The notes under the pieces are model-generated. The model was given only the letters and a program-made list of their open reading frames with translations. It was not told the origin of the DNA and did no database searches. A DNA stretch of 64,000 bases from Paucibacter_B soli (lineage in GTDB: Bacteria > Pseudomonadota > Gammaproteobacteria > Burkholderiales > Burkholderiaceae_C), in the NCBI RefSeq assembly GCF_037482845.1, contig NZ_JBBHJW010000002.1:310001-374000 (forward strand), read 5' to 3'. Shown here piece by piece: positions 20,010 through 28,008 of this stretch. Position 1 is the stretch's first letter. Every line of letters begins with the position of its first letter. A program made the position numbers and the translations under genes.

Positions 20010-21200
20010 ATGGCCAGCAAGGCAAGCTTCCATTGGGACGACCCGCTGCTGCTGAACGAGCAGCTCAGCGACGACGAGCGCATGGTGCGCGACGCCGCCG
20101 CCGCCTACTGCCAGGAGCGTCTGGCGCCGCGCGTGCTGGAGGCCTTCCGCCATGAGCGCACCGATGCGGAGATCTTCCGCGAGATGGGCGCGATCGGCCT
20201 GCTGGGCCCCACCATCGCCCCCGAGTACGGCGGCCCCGGCCTCAACTACGTGGCCTACGGCCTGATCGCCCGCGAGGTCGAGCGCGTGGACTCGGGCTAC
20301 CGTTCGATGATGAGCGTGCAGAGCTCGCTGGTGATGGTGCCCATCAATGAATTCGGCAACGAGGCCACCAAGCAGAAATACCTGCCCAAGCTCGCCAGCG
20401 GCGAGTGGATAGGCTGCTTCGGCCTGACCGAGCCCAACCATGGCTCCGACCCCGGCTCCATGGTCACGCGCGCCAAGAAGGTGGCGGGTGGCTACAGCCT
20501 GTCGGGTTCCAAGATGTGGATTACCAACAGCCCCATCGCTGATGTTTTCGTGGTCTGGGCGAAGGAGTCCGACGCCAACGGCGTTGGACAAATTCGGGGT
20601 TTTGTCTTGGAAAAGGGCTGGAAGGGCTTGAGCGCCCCCGCCATCCACGGCAAGGTGGGCCTGCGCGCCTCCATCACCGGCGAGATCGTGATGGACGAGG
20701 TGTTCTGCCCCGAGGAGAACGCCTTCCCCGAGGTGCGCGGCCTGAAGGGCCCGTTCACCTGCCTGAACAGCGCGCGCTACGGCATCGCCTGGGGCGCCCT
20801 GGGTGCGGCCGAGGATTGCTGGCACAAGGCCCGCCAATATGTGCTGGACCGCAAGCAGTTCGGCAAGCCGCTGGCCGCGAACCAGTTGGTGCAGAAGAAG
20901 CTGGCCGATATGCAGACCGAGATCACCCTGGGCCTGCAGGGTTGCCTGCGCCTGGGTCGCATGAAGGACGAAGGCACGGCGGCGGTGGAGATCACCTCCA
21001 TCATGAAGCGCAACAGCTGCGGCAAGAGCCTGGAGATCGCCCGCACGGCGCGCGACATGTTGGGCGGCAACGGCATCAGCGATGAATTCGGCATCGCCCG
21101 CCATCTGGTGAACCTGGAAGTGGTGAACACCTACGAGGGCACGCACGATATCCATGCGCTGATCCTGGGCCGCGCGATGACGGGCATCGCGGCGTTCTGA
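20010..21200 (+). CDS. gcdH: Glutaryl-CoA dehydrogenase
   Basis: This 396-residue flavoprotein oxidatively decarboxylates glutaryl-CoA to crotonyl-CoA. Family-specific stretches include GYRSMMSVQSSLVMVPI, GLTEPNHGSDPGSM and the C-terminal NTYEGTHDIHALILGRA with catalytic E376. The ATG at 20010 has AGGAGA upstream; the in-frame start at 19917 lies in the promoter region. Glutaryl-CoA arises from lysine and tryptophan, and from beta-oxidation of ring-opened aromatic CoA esters, so it may serve the anthranilate pathway encoded 5 kb away. Confidence 0.95.
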   Translation: MASKASFHWDDPLLLNEQLSDDERMVRDAAAAYCQERLAPRVLEAFRHERTDAEIFREMGAIGLLGPTIAPEYGGPGLNYVAYGLIAREVERVDSGYRSMMSVQSSLVMVPINEFGNEATKQKYLPKLASGEWIGCFGLTEPNHGSDPGSMVTRAKKVAGGYSLSGSKMWITNSPIADVFVVWAKESDANGVGQIRGFVLEKGWKGLSAPAIHGKVGLRASITGEIVMDEVFCPEENAFPEVRGLKGPFTCLNSARYGIAWGALGAAEDCWHKARQYVLDRKQFGKPLAANQLVQKKLADMQTEITLGLQGCLRLGRMKDEGTAAVEITSIMKRNSCGKSLEIARTARDMLGGNGISDEFGIARHLVNLEVVNTYEGTHDIHALILGRAMTGIAAF

Positions 21201-21216
21201 GTAAACGTCAGGCCAG

Positions 21217-21963
21217 CTATTTGTAGCGCGCCAATACCTCGGCGATACGTCCGGAGGCGCGCAGCGCCTCCATGGCCGCCTGCATCCGCTGCACCGCCTG
21301 CTCGCTCAGGTCCTTGCGCGCGTAGAGGGTGTAGCGCTTTTCGTTGACCACGAAGGGCGTGCCGAAGTCGGCCGTGACCACGCGTGCCTGGCGCATCGCG
21401 TGGCTGAGCAGATAGTCCGACGAGATCACCGCGTCCAGGCGGTCCAGTGCCAGCATGCGCACGCCCTGGAACGGGTCGGTGATGCCGAACTTGCGGATCT
21501 CGGGGTCGTTGTTGATGCTGTCGGCGTAGAAGGCTCCGCGCGCCACACCCAGCAGCTTGCCGCGCAAGTCGGCCACGCCAGCGATGGCAGAGGCCTTCTT
21601 GCTCAACACCACGAACTTGAATTCGTGAAACGGCGCCACCCGCTTGCCGATGGCATCCAGATCCGGCCCCTCCACCGCCACCACCATATCGGCGCTGCCA
21701 TCCGCCAGGGATGCAGGCAGGCGCACATAGGGGCCCACGTTGACATCGAATGCGAGCCCCAGCTTGTCCTCCAGCAGGTGCAGGATGTCATGATGCATGC
21801 CGTAGAGGGCCGCTTCGGCGCGCATGGTGTAGGGCGCCACGTCATTGAGCAGTACGCGCATGGGTGGCTGCGCATGCGAACCCAGCGAAGGCAGGCACAG
21901 GGTGGCGAGCAGTAGGCCAAGGCGCCAGCGTGCTGAATGGTTTGGCGGGTGCATGGAATGCAA
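21217..21963 (-). CDS. Orphan periplasmic solute-binding protein (PBP2 type)
   Basis: This 248-residue protein has a Sec signal peptide (WRLGLLLATLCLPSLGSHAQ) and a PBP2/SBP_bac_3 domain: MRVLLNDVAPYTM, SADMVVAVEGPDLDAIGKRVAPFHEFKFVVL, RLDAVISSDYLLSHAM. M4 is an alternative start. No transport genes accompany it. It converges tail to tail with gcdH (16-base gap) and is divergent from the DUF2520 protein. The ligand is unknown. Confidence 0.8.
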   Translation of the reverse strand: MHSMHPPNHSARWRLGLLLATLCLPSLGSHAQPPMRVLLNDVAPYTMRAEAALYGMHHDILHLLEDKLGLAFDVNVGPYVRLPASLADGSADMVVAVEGPDLDAIGKRVAPFHEFKFVVLSKKASAIAGVADLRGKLLGVARGAFYADSINNDPEIRKFGITDPFQGVRMLALDRLDAVISSDYLLSHAMRQARVVTADFGTPFVVNEKRYTLYARKDLSEQAVQRMQAAMEALRASGRIAEVLARYK

Positions 21964-22047
21964 GTCGATGACCAGGGCCTGAATCAGTGTAGTGGCAAGA
22001 GGCCGGGCAACCTCGGCGCGCCGCCAGCCAGCGAAAGCGAGTTCACC

Positions 22048-22914
22048 ATGACAACAACATCAAGCATTGCCTTCATAGGGGCCGGCCGCCTGGCGCAATG
22101 CCTGGCACCGGCGCTTGCCGCGGCGGGCTGGCCGGTGCTGGCGGTGGGCAGCCGGCGCAGCGAGACGGCGCTGGCGCTGGCCGCGCGCCTGCCCGATTGC
22201 CAGGCACTGCCGATGGCACAGGCGGCGGCCACGGCCGAGTTGGTCTTCATCACCACGCCCGACGACGCGATCGCCGACACGGTGGCCGCCTTGCCCTGGC
22301 GGCGCGGCCAGATGGTGGTGCATTGCAGCGGCGCCACGCCGCTGGACGCACTCGACGCGGCGCGCGCCGCCGGCGCGCTGGCGGGCGGCTTTCACCCGCT
22401 ACAGATCTTTTCCGACCCCGAGAGCGCGCGTGCCCTGCTGGCCGGCACCAGCGTGGCGATCGAGGCCGAGGACGAAGGCTTGCGGGCGCTGCTGCATCGG
22501 CTCGCGCATGACATGGGCATGAAGCCCTTCGGCTTGCCGGCTGGCAGTCGTGCGGCCTATCACGCGGCGGCCAATCTGGCGGCCAGCTTTATGCTCTCAC
22601 TGCTGGACGAGGCCTGCCAGGTCTGGGCCGCGGCCGGCCTGCCGGCCGAGCAGGCGCTGCAGGCCTTGCTGCCGCTCTCGTGCGGCACCTTGGCGGCAGC
22701 ACAGCAGCGCGGCCTGGCGGGTGCGCTCTCAGGCCCGATCTCGCGCGGCGATGCGGCCGTGGTGGCCGGCCACCTGCAGGCGCTGCAGCCCCTGGGCCAT
22801 GCGGACTTTTATCGGCAGTTGGCGCTGCGCCAGCTCAGCCTGGCCGAGCAGGCCGGTCGCCTGGACGCATTGGCGCTAGCGCGCCTGCGTCAAGCCCTGT
22901 CGCACAAGCGCTGA
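22048..22914 (+). CDS. Rossmann-fold DUF2520-type oxidoreductase-like protein
   Basis: This 288-residue protein begins with a nucleotide-binding FIGAGRLAQCLAPALAAAGWPV and continues HCSGATPLDAL and GGFHPLQIFSDP, matching the Rossmann-like plus DUF2520 architecture related to pyrroline-5-carboxylate and pantoate reductases. The biochemical role of the family is not established. The start at 22048 avoids overlap with the divergent binding protein. Confidence 0.8.
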   Translation: MTTTSSIAFIGAGRLAQCLAPALAAAGWPVLAVGSRRSETALALAARLPDCQALPMAQAAATAELVFITTPDDAIADTVAALPWRRGQMVVHCSGATPLDALDAARAAGALAGGFHPLQIFSDPESARALLAGTSVAIEAEDEGLRALLHRLAHDMGMKPFGLPAGSRAAYHAAANLAASFMLSLLDEACQVWAAAGLPAEQALQALLPLSCGTLAAAQQRGLAGALSGPISRGDAAVVAGHLQALQPLGHADFYRQLALRQLSLAEQAGRLDALALARLRQALSHKR

Positions 22915-22915
22915 C

Positions 22916-23488
22916 TCAGACGCTCGGCCACACCCCAGCCTGCACATCCAGGCGTGTGTACCAGTCGGAGGGCAGGGTGCCGGCCCAGACCAGGTTGTGG
23001 TGCGGCAGCAGGCGCTTCTTGGCAAAGGTCATGCGCGCATCGGCCAGCGAGAGCAGGCTGCGTGCGCTCCAGTCCTTGCCGGCCGGGCTGGCGGCCACGC
23101 CCAAGGTGATGGTCAGGCGCGCCGGGCTCTCGGTAGCTGCAAACGTGGCCTCGACGGTGGCTCGCAGCTGCTCTGCCACGGCCGAGGCCGCCACCACGTC
23201 ATGGCCAGGCAGCAGCAACACGAATTCGTCGCCGCCAAGGTGACTCAGCGTGGCGCCCGCGGGAGTGTGGGCGGCCAGGGTCTGGGCCAATTTCAGCAAC
23301 GCCGCCTGTGCGGCTTCGCTGCCCTGGCTGTCCTGATAGGCCTTGAAATGGTCCAGGTCCAGTGTCAGCAGGGAGAGCGCCTTGCCACTGCTGCGCGCCT
23401 GCGTCGCGGCTTGCTCCAGTTGTTCCAGCATGGCCTTGCGGTCGGGCAACGAGTTCAAAACTACATCCATGGCCATGGCAGCGCTCAT
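22916..23488 (-). CDS. Small GGDEF-domain protein (putative diguanylate cyclase)
   Basis: This 190-residue protein is almost entirely a GGDEF domain, with an intact active-site motif G85-G-D-E-F89 in HLGGDEFVLLLPG and DLDHFKAYQDSQG upstream. It has no transmembrane or clear sensory domain. The last 27 residues (WAGTLPSDWYTRLDVQ) are not part of the domain. I used the ATG at 23488 (GGAG upstream) instead of 23524. It converges with the DUF2520 gene, the stops being about 2 bases apart. It may synthesise c-di-GMP if it dimerises through a partner. Confidence 0.82.
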   Translation of the reverse strand: MSAAMAMDVVLNSLPDRKAMLEQLEQAATQARSSGKALSLLTLDLDHFKAYQDSQGSEAAQAALLKLAQTLAAHTPAGATLSHLGGDEFVLLLPGHDVVAASAVAEQLRATVEATFAATESPARLTITLGVAASPAGKDWSARSLLSLADARMTFAKKRLLPHHNLVWAGTLPSDWYTRLDVQAGVWPSV

Positions 23489-23600
23489 CGCAGGCTCCAG
23501 AGTATTGATGGGCCATGCTAGCACCGGGCCACCGGCACAAAGCCACCATTTTCCCTAGGACTGCGCCGCCCTTGATCCCGGCCAATGAGGGCGCAAGCGC

Positions 23601-24419
23601 TCAGTCGTTGAGCACGAAACGGCGCCGCATGTCTTCGCTGTCGCGGGCTTGCTCCACGGCCTGCCAGAGCTGCCGAGCTTGGCTCGCATACTGCTGCATG
23701 AATGCCTTCGAGAAGGCGAGGAAATAGTTCTTTTGCAGCAAGGGTGGGCCGGCGAGCTCGGCCCCTTCGGGCCATTCGGGCGGCGTGGTGCGGCCCGCCA
23801 TATGCGATTGACTCATCAGCAGACCCTCCACGCGACCGAGTTCGAACTTCTTCAGCAAGGCGGCAGCTGTCAGGGCGCCGTCGTCAACCTTCAGGCCCAT
23901 GGCCCGCACATGCTCGGCAATGGAATAGCCATGCTGGGCCCCCAGGGCCCCTTGCAGATTCCGGAATTGCTGGCCGTCCCAGCTCAGACTGCTGCCACGC
24001 GGGCGCAGCAGCACGTAGCCAAGGCTGTACATGCGTTTGCTGCGGTCTTCGCTGCCGTCGGCCAAGGCCGGAAAGACCATGGTGGACGCACGCTCCGCGG
24101 TGATGCTGGCGCCCATCACAGCGTCTTGTTCGCCCGCAGCGACGTCACGCAGGCAACGCAGCCAGGGCATGGCCTCAAACCTCAGCTTCAAGCCGCTCCA
24201 GCGTTGCGAGGCGGCCTGCATGATGGCAAAGCCAATCTGCGTCGAGTCCACCGGCCCGAGGGTTTCGTTGTAGCAAACACGCAGGACTTGCGCGGCTGCA
24301 CCGCCTTGGGCTGCATGCGGTGACCTGGGGGCCGCGGCGGCGCAGCTCGCCGCGAGCAGCAATATCAACCCGGCCCTGCGGCAGTGCATTCCGCTTGTGC
24401 AATGCCTCTTCAACGCCAT
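23601..24419 (-). CDS. Orphan periplasmic solute-binding protein (PBP2 type)
   Basis: This 272-residue secreted protein has a signal peptide (AGLILLLAASCAAAA) and a PBP2 domain: LRVCYNETLGPVDSTQIGFAIMQAASQRW and GEQDAVMGASITAERASTMVFPALADGS. M11 is an alternative start. It lies 23 bases beyond the stop of the glucokinase-regulator gene on the same strand, so it could be co-transcribed with it. No transporter genes are nearby and the ligand is unknown. Confidence 0.75.
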   Translation of the reverse strand: MALKRHCTSGMHCRRAGLILLLAASCAAAAPRSPHAAQGGAAAQVLRVCYNETLGPVDSTQIGFAIMQAASQRWSGLKLRFEAMPWLRCLRDVAAGEQDAVMGASITAERASTMVFPALADGSEDRSKRMYSLGYVLLRPRGSSLSWDGQQFRNLQGALGAQHGYSIAEHVRAMGLKVDDGALTAAALLKKFELGRVEGLLMSQSHMAGRTTPPEWPEGAELAGPPLLQKNYFLAFSKAFMQQYASQARQLWQAVEQARDSEDMRRRFVLND

Positions 24420-24442
24420 GCGTGAACCGGATGTTTGCGCGT

Positions 24443-26353
24443 TCAGCGGCTGTGCGAGGTCAGCTTGGCCAGCGGTGATGCCAGGCTGATGCCGGGTGCG
24501 GCGCGGCGTGCGCGTTGCGGGCTGGGGGTGGGATCCTGCTCATCCAGGTCGGCCTGCGCCGAGCCGCTCAGCAGCAGGCCCACGCCGTCGGGGCTGCGGC
24601 GCATCGCCACGCCCACGGTGAGGATGTCGATCACCAGCAGGTGCAGGATGCGGCTGACCATGGGCAGATGGGTGGAGACGTCTTCCACATGGTCGACGAT
24701 CAGGGCCGCATCGGCCTTGCGCGCCAGTGGCGACTGGCTGGCGGTGATGGCCAGGATGGCGGCACCGCGTTCGCGTGCCGCCTCGGCCACCGCCATCAGT
24801 TCGGGCAGCTTGCCGCTGCTGCTGATGATGACCGCCACGTCCTTGGGCTTGAGCGTCTGCGCGGCCAGCAGCTGCAGGCGCGGATCGGTGTAGGCGCCGC
24901 TGGAGATGCCGAAGCGCAGGAACTTGAACTGCGCATCCTGCGCTACCACGCCGTAATGGCCGACGGCGAAGAACTCCACGCGCGGCGCGTGCACCAGCAG
25001 CTCGATGGCGCGGTCAATCATGTCGCGGTTCAGCTGGCTGCGCACCTGCAGGATCGCCGAGGCGGTATTGCCCAGCACCTTGGCGCCCAGCTCGATCATG
25101 CTGTCGTCGTTGGTGACCTGGGTGTGCGTGAGCGGCACCGTGCCGGTGAGGCCCGAGGCCAGGCGCAGCTTGAAGTCAGACAGACCCTCGCAGCCGAGCG
25201 AGCGGCAGAAGCGGATCACGGTGGGCTGGCTCACCGCCGCGGCGCGCGCGATCTCGGCGATCGGGTCGTTGAGCGCCTTGCGCGGATGCGCCAGGACATG
25301 CTCGGCCACGCGCAGCTCGGCCGGCGAGAGCTCGCTGCGGGCGCGCCGGATCTGCTCCAGGATGGCCGAGCCCGGCGCTTGCTCGAGGCTGCGCAACTGC
25401 GCCTGCAGGATCGCCGAGGCGCCCTTGAAGGTGGCATGCTCGGCGGTGATCACAAAGGTCGGGATCTGCGCCACATAGGCGCTGAAGCGGCCCTTTTGCT
25501 CGAAACGGGCGCGGAACTGCGAACGGTCGAAATACTCGCCCAGGCGCGGCACGATGCCGCCGCCGATATAGATGCCGCCCAGGGCGCCCAGCGTCACCGC
25601 GAGGTTGGCCGCGGCCGTGCCCAAGAGTGCGCAGAACAGCTCCAGGGTCTGCACGCACACCGGGTCGCTGGCGTCCAGCGCGCGTTGGGTGATGTCGGGC
25701 GCATGCAGCTCCTGCGCGGGCGCCTGCAGATAGTCGGCCATGGCGCGGTACATCAGCTCCAGGCCGGGGCCGGAGAGCAGGCGCTCGAACGAGACATGCT
25801 CGAACTCCTTCCAGGCATGGCGCAGCAGCGCGATCTCGCGCTCGTCGCGCGGCGAGAAGCTGGTGTGACCACCCTCGGTGCCCAGCGCAATCCAGCCGTC
25901 GCCGGCCGGTATCAGGCCCGACACGCCCAGGCCCGAGCCCGAGCCGAGGATGCCGATCACGCTGTTGGGGCGCGCTTCGCCGCCGCCCACCTGGCGCAGC
26001 TCGCTGCCACGCAGGCGCGGCAGCGCCATCGCCAGTGCGGTGAAGTCATTCACCACCACCAGGGTGTCCAGGCCGAGGCGCTGGCGCATGTCCTCGATCG
26101 AGAACTCCCAGTGGTAGTTGGTCATGCGTACCTGGTCGCCCTCCACAGGGTTGGCGATGGCGATGGCGGCATGGGCGATGCGCACCGCCGGCAGGCTGCC
26201 CAGGTAGGCGCTTACTGCGGCGTGGAAGTCGGCGTGGTCGGCGCAGCGCAGCGATGAGATATGACCGAACTCGCCCGGCGCCGTCTCCAGCGCGAAGCGG
26301 GCATAGGTGCCGCCGATGTCGGCGATCAACCGGGGGCTGTCGAAATCAAGCAT
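24443..26353 (-). CDS. glk: Bifunctional glucokinase / RpiR(HexR-like) transcriptional regulator
   Basis: This is a natural fusion of 636 residues. Residues 1 to about 320 are a proteobacterial glucokinase (ADIGGTYARFAL with D12-I-G-G-T16; ILGSGSGLGVSGLI; GTEGGHTSF; GGIYIGGGIVPRLG). An RpiR-type HTH lies near 345-390 (AAAVSQPTVIRFCRSLG), and a SIS sugar-phosphate-binding domain near 440-585 (FFAVGHYGVVAQDAQFKFLRFG; AVIISSSGKLPE). The architecture is known in Burkholderiales. It should phosphorylate glucose and also sense a hexose phosphate. RpiR/HexR proteins bind 15-bp inverted repeats; a perfect one (26493-26507) lies in its own upstream region and others precede the starch genes, so I infer that this is their regulator. 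Confidence 0.93.
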   Translation of the reverse strand: MLDFDSPRLIADIGGTYARFALETAPGEFGHISSLRCADHADFHAAVSAYLGSLPAVRIAHAAIAIANPVEGDQVRMTNYHWEFSIEDMRQRLGLDTLVVVNDFTALAMALPRLRGSELRQVGGGEARPNSVIGILGSGSGLGVSGLIPAGDGWIALGTEGGHTSFSPRDEREIALLRHAWKEFEHVSFERLLSGPGLELMYRAMADYLQAPAQELHAPDITQRALDASDPVCVQTLELFCALLGTAAANLAVTLGALGGIYIGGGIVPRLGEYFDRSQFRARFEQKGRFSAYVAQIPTFVITAEHATFKGASAILQAQLRSLEQAPGSAILEQIRRARSELSPAELRVAEHVLAHPRKALNDPIAEIARAAAVSQPTVIRFCRSLGCEGLSDFKLRLASGLTGTVPLTHTQVTNDDSMIELGAKVLGNTASAILQVRSQLNRDMIDRAIELLVHAPRVEFFAVGHYGVVAQDAQFKFLRFGISSGAYTDPRLQLLAAQTLKPKDVAVIISSSGKLPELMAVAEAARERGAAILAITASQSPLARKADAALIVDHVEDVSTHLPMVSRILHLLVIDILTVGVAMRRSPDGVGLLLSGSAQADLDEQDPTPSPQRARRAAPGISLASPLAKLTSHSR

Positions 26354-26492
26354 GAATGAAAGTGTGATGCGCGGGCTCGGGCGTTGGAGGGCGAACGGCG
26401 CTGGGCCATGAGCGCGTGATTATGGCCGCGCCCGTCCGTGCTGCCGAAAGGGTTCGCCCCAGGGCCGGTTCGGGCAGCGCAGGCCATGGAAA

Positions 26493-26507
26493 TGTAGTGC
26501 GACTACA
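26493..26507. promoter_or_regulatory. Operator TGTAGTgcgACTACA (perfect palindrome)
   Basis: This is a perfect 6-3-6 inverted repeat, 140 bases upstream of the glucokinase-RpiR fusion and about 190 bases upstream of the second glucokinase. It is the same sequence class as 42184-42198. It is likely the autoregulatory site of the fusion protein. Confidence 0.75.
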
Positions 26508-26647
26508 GATTGGATTCAATGGAGCCGGGTGATGAGAGCGCCGAAATATTGGCGCGGTTTGGGGTGAAGAGGCCGTTTTCTTCAGTGAAAACCCGTGAGA
26601 TGAAGCTGCCTGGGGCTGCATTTCTCGCTCAGCCCTTGTGTTGGGGA

Positions 26648-26662
26648 TGTAGTTTTGCTACC
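26648..26662. promoter_or_regulatory. Operator-like site TGTAGTtttGCTACC
   Basis: It matches 10 of 12 positions of the TGTAGTnnnACTACA consensus and ends 33 bases before the second glucokinase ATG, a position suited to repression. It is almost identical to the site at 59164-59178 before the pullulanase gene. Confidence 0.6.
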
Positions 26663-26695
26663 TTTCGGGCCGTACACAAGACGCCGCTGGAATTG

Positions 26696-27709
26696 ATGAC
26701 CGTGCCCCATCTGTCGAACAACGCAAGCCCGAGCGCTCAGGCCTATCCCTGGTTGGTCGCCGATGTGGGCGGCACCAATGCCCGCTTTGGCTGGGTGGCC
26801 GGCCCGGATGCGGGGGTGCAGCATGTGCAGGCCCTGTCGGTGCCGGCGCATCACGGCCTGGCGGAGGCGGCGCGCGCCTATCTGGCCGGGCTGGCGGGCC
26901 GGGTGCCGGCGACTCGGCCGCGCCGCGCCGCGCTGGCTGTGGCCACCGCAGTCACCGGTGACTGGGTGGACTTCACTAACAGCCACTGGGCGTTCTCGCG
27001 CCAGCAGCTGCAGGCGGAGCTGGGGCTGGAGGCCTTGCTGGTGTTGAACGACTTCGAGGCGCTGGCGCTGTCGCTGCCAGGCTTGCGTGCCGCGCAATTG
27101 CGCGCCCATGGTGAGCTGCCCCTGCCAAGCGGTTGCCTGGCAGTCATCGGCCCGGGTACCGGGCTGGGTGTTGCCGGCGTGGTGCAGACGGCGCATGGCT
27201 GGGTGGCGCTGCCGGGTGAGGGCGGGCATGCCACGCTGGCCGCCACCAATAACTTCGAGAGTGAGTTGTTGGCGCTGGTGCGCGAGCAGTACGCCCATGT
27301 GTCGGCCGAGCGCCTGCTGTCGGGCATTGGCCTGCCGCTGCTGCATGGCGCGATGGCGCGCCTGCTTGGGCAGGCGCCGCTGCAGGCGTTGAGCCCTGAG
27401 GTGATCGTCGAGCGCGGGGTGGCGGCGCAGGACGAGTTGTGCGCACGCACGCTGGATCAGTTCTGTGCCTTCCTGGGTGGCTTTGCCGGCAATGTGGCGC
27501 TCACGCTCGGCGCGCGCGGCGGCGTCTACATCGGTGGCGGCATCGTGCCGCGCCTGGGCGAGCGCTTCTTTGCTTCCGAGTTCCGTCAGCGTTTCGAGGC
27601 CAAGGGGCGCTTTGAGTCCTATCTGCGCGGCATCCCGAGTGCCTTGATCACCGACACCCTGGCGGCCCTGGGTGGCGCAGCGCTGGCGATCGAGCAGCTG
27701 GGGGCTTAG
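26696..27709 (+). CDS. Glucokinase, stand-alone paralogue
   Basis: This 337-residue glucokinase has the same fold as the kinase half of the divergent fusion gene. Visible motifs are ADVGGTNARFGW (D23), NDFEALALSLP, GPGTGLGVAGV, GEGGHATLA and GGVYIGGGIVPRLG. It lacks any HTH or SIS domain. I place the start at the ATG at 26696, before MTVPHL; the longer frame from 26510 reads through both operators. Having two glucokinases side by side suggests that one is mainly catalytic and one mainly regulatory, or that they handle different glucose fluxes. Confidence 0.9.
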   Translation: MTVPHLSNNASPSAQAYPWLVADVGGTNARFGWVAGPDAGVQHVQALSVPAHHGLAEAARAYLAGLAGRVPATRPRRAALAVATAVTGDWVDFTNSHWAFSRQQLQAELGLEALLVLNDFEALALSLPGLRAAQLRAHGELPLPSGCLAVIGPGTGLGVAGVVQTAHGWVALPGEGGHATLAATNNFESELLALVREQYAHVSAERLLSGIGLPLLHGAMARLLGQAPLQALSPEVIVERGVAAQDELCARTLDQFCAFLGGFAGNVALTLGARGGVYIGGGIVPRLGERFFASEFRQRFEAKGRFESYLRGIPSALITDTLAALGGAALAIEQLGA

Positions 27710-27738
27710 GCCAGTGTTCGCATGGGTCTGGGCAAGCG

Positions 27739-27753
27739 TGTAGTCAAAGTACA
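27739..27753. promoter_or_regulatory. Operator-like site TGTAGTcaaAGTACA
   Basis: It matches 11 of 12 consensus positions of the TGTAGTnnnACTACA repeat. It lies 30 bases after the glucokinase stop and 256 bases before the TonB-dependent receptor start, in an AT-rich stretch, so it probably controls the receptor. Confidence 0.6.
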
Positions 27754-27890
27754 TGCGCGACGCCTGCCAAATCCGACAAAGGGTGCTGAAGGTCATGAAA
27801 TATAGGCAATAACCCTTGGTTACCGGATGGAATGCTCGAAAAATGTGGCGAAAAAGTGAGATTAAGGGTTTGTGTTAGCTAGTCTTATGA

Positions 27891-27905
27891 TCTAGTTTTA
27901 GTACA
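27891..27905. promoter_or_regulatory. Operator-like site TCTAGTtttAGTACA overlapping a TATGAT box
   Basis: It matches 10 of 12 positions of the same repeat and overlaps by one base a -10-like TATGAT at 27886-27891, about 104 bases upstream of the receptor ATG. No good -35 is visible. If real, binding here would block the receptor promoter. Confidence 0.45.
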
Positions 27906-28008
27906 AAATTCCTGTCATCGTTGGTTCTGGATTCCCTGTAGGCGCGTCGCGCGTCGAATCTCAGCAGGGGCATGTGTTGTTGTGGCAAGAAGCTTCAGGA
28001 GACAAGCA

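Larger units (their letters stand above)
26354..26695. other. Divergent control region between the two glucokinase genes
   Basis: This 342-base stretch has no convincing gene. It contains two copies of the TGTAGT-type operator (26493-26507, perfect; 26648-26662, looser) and presumably both divergent promoters. An open frame from 26510 upstream of the second glucokinase has no recognisable coding content. Confidence 0.7.

Noticed and set aside
26510..26695. N-terminal extension of the stand-alone glucokinase
   Set aside because: The extension starts with TTG, reads through an operator and has no similarity to glucokinases. The ATG at 26696 gives the normal length.
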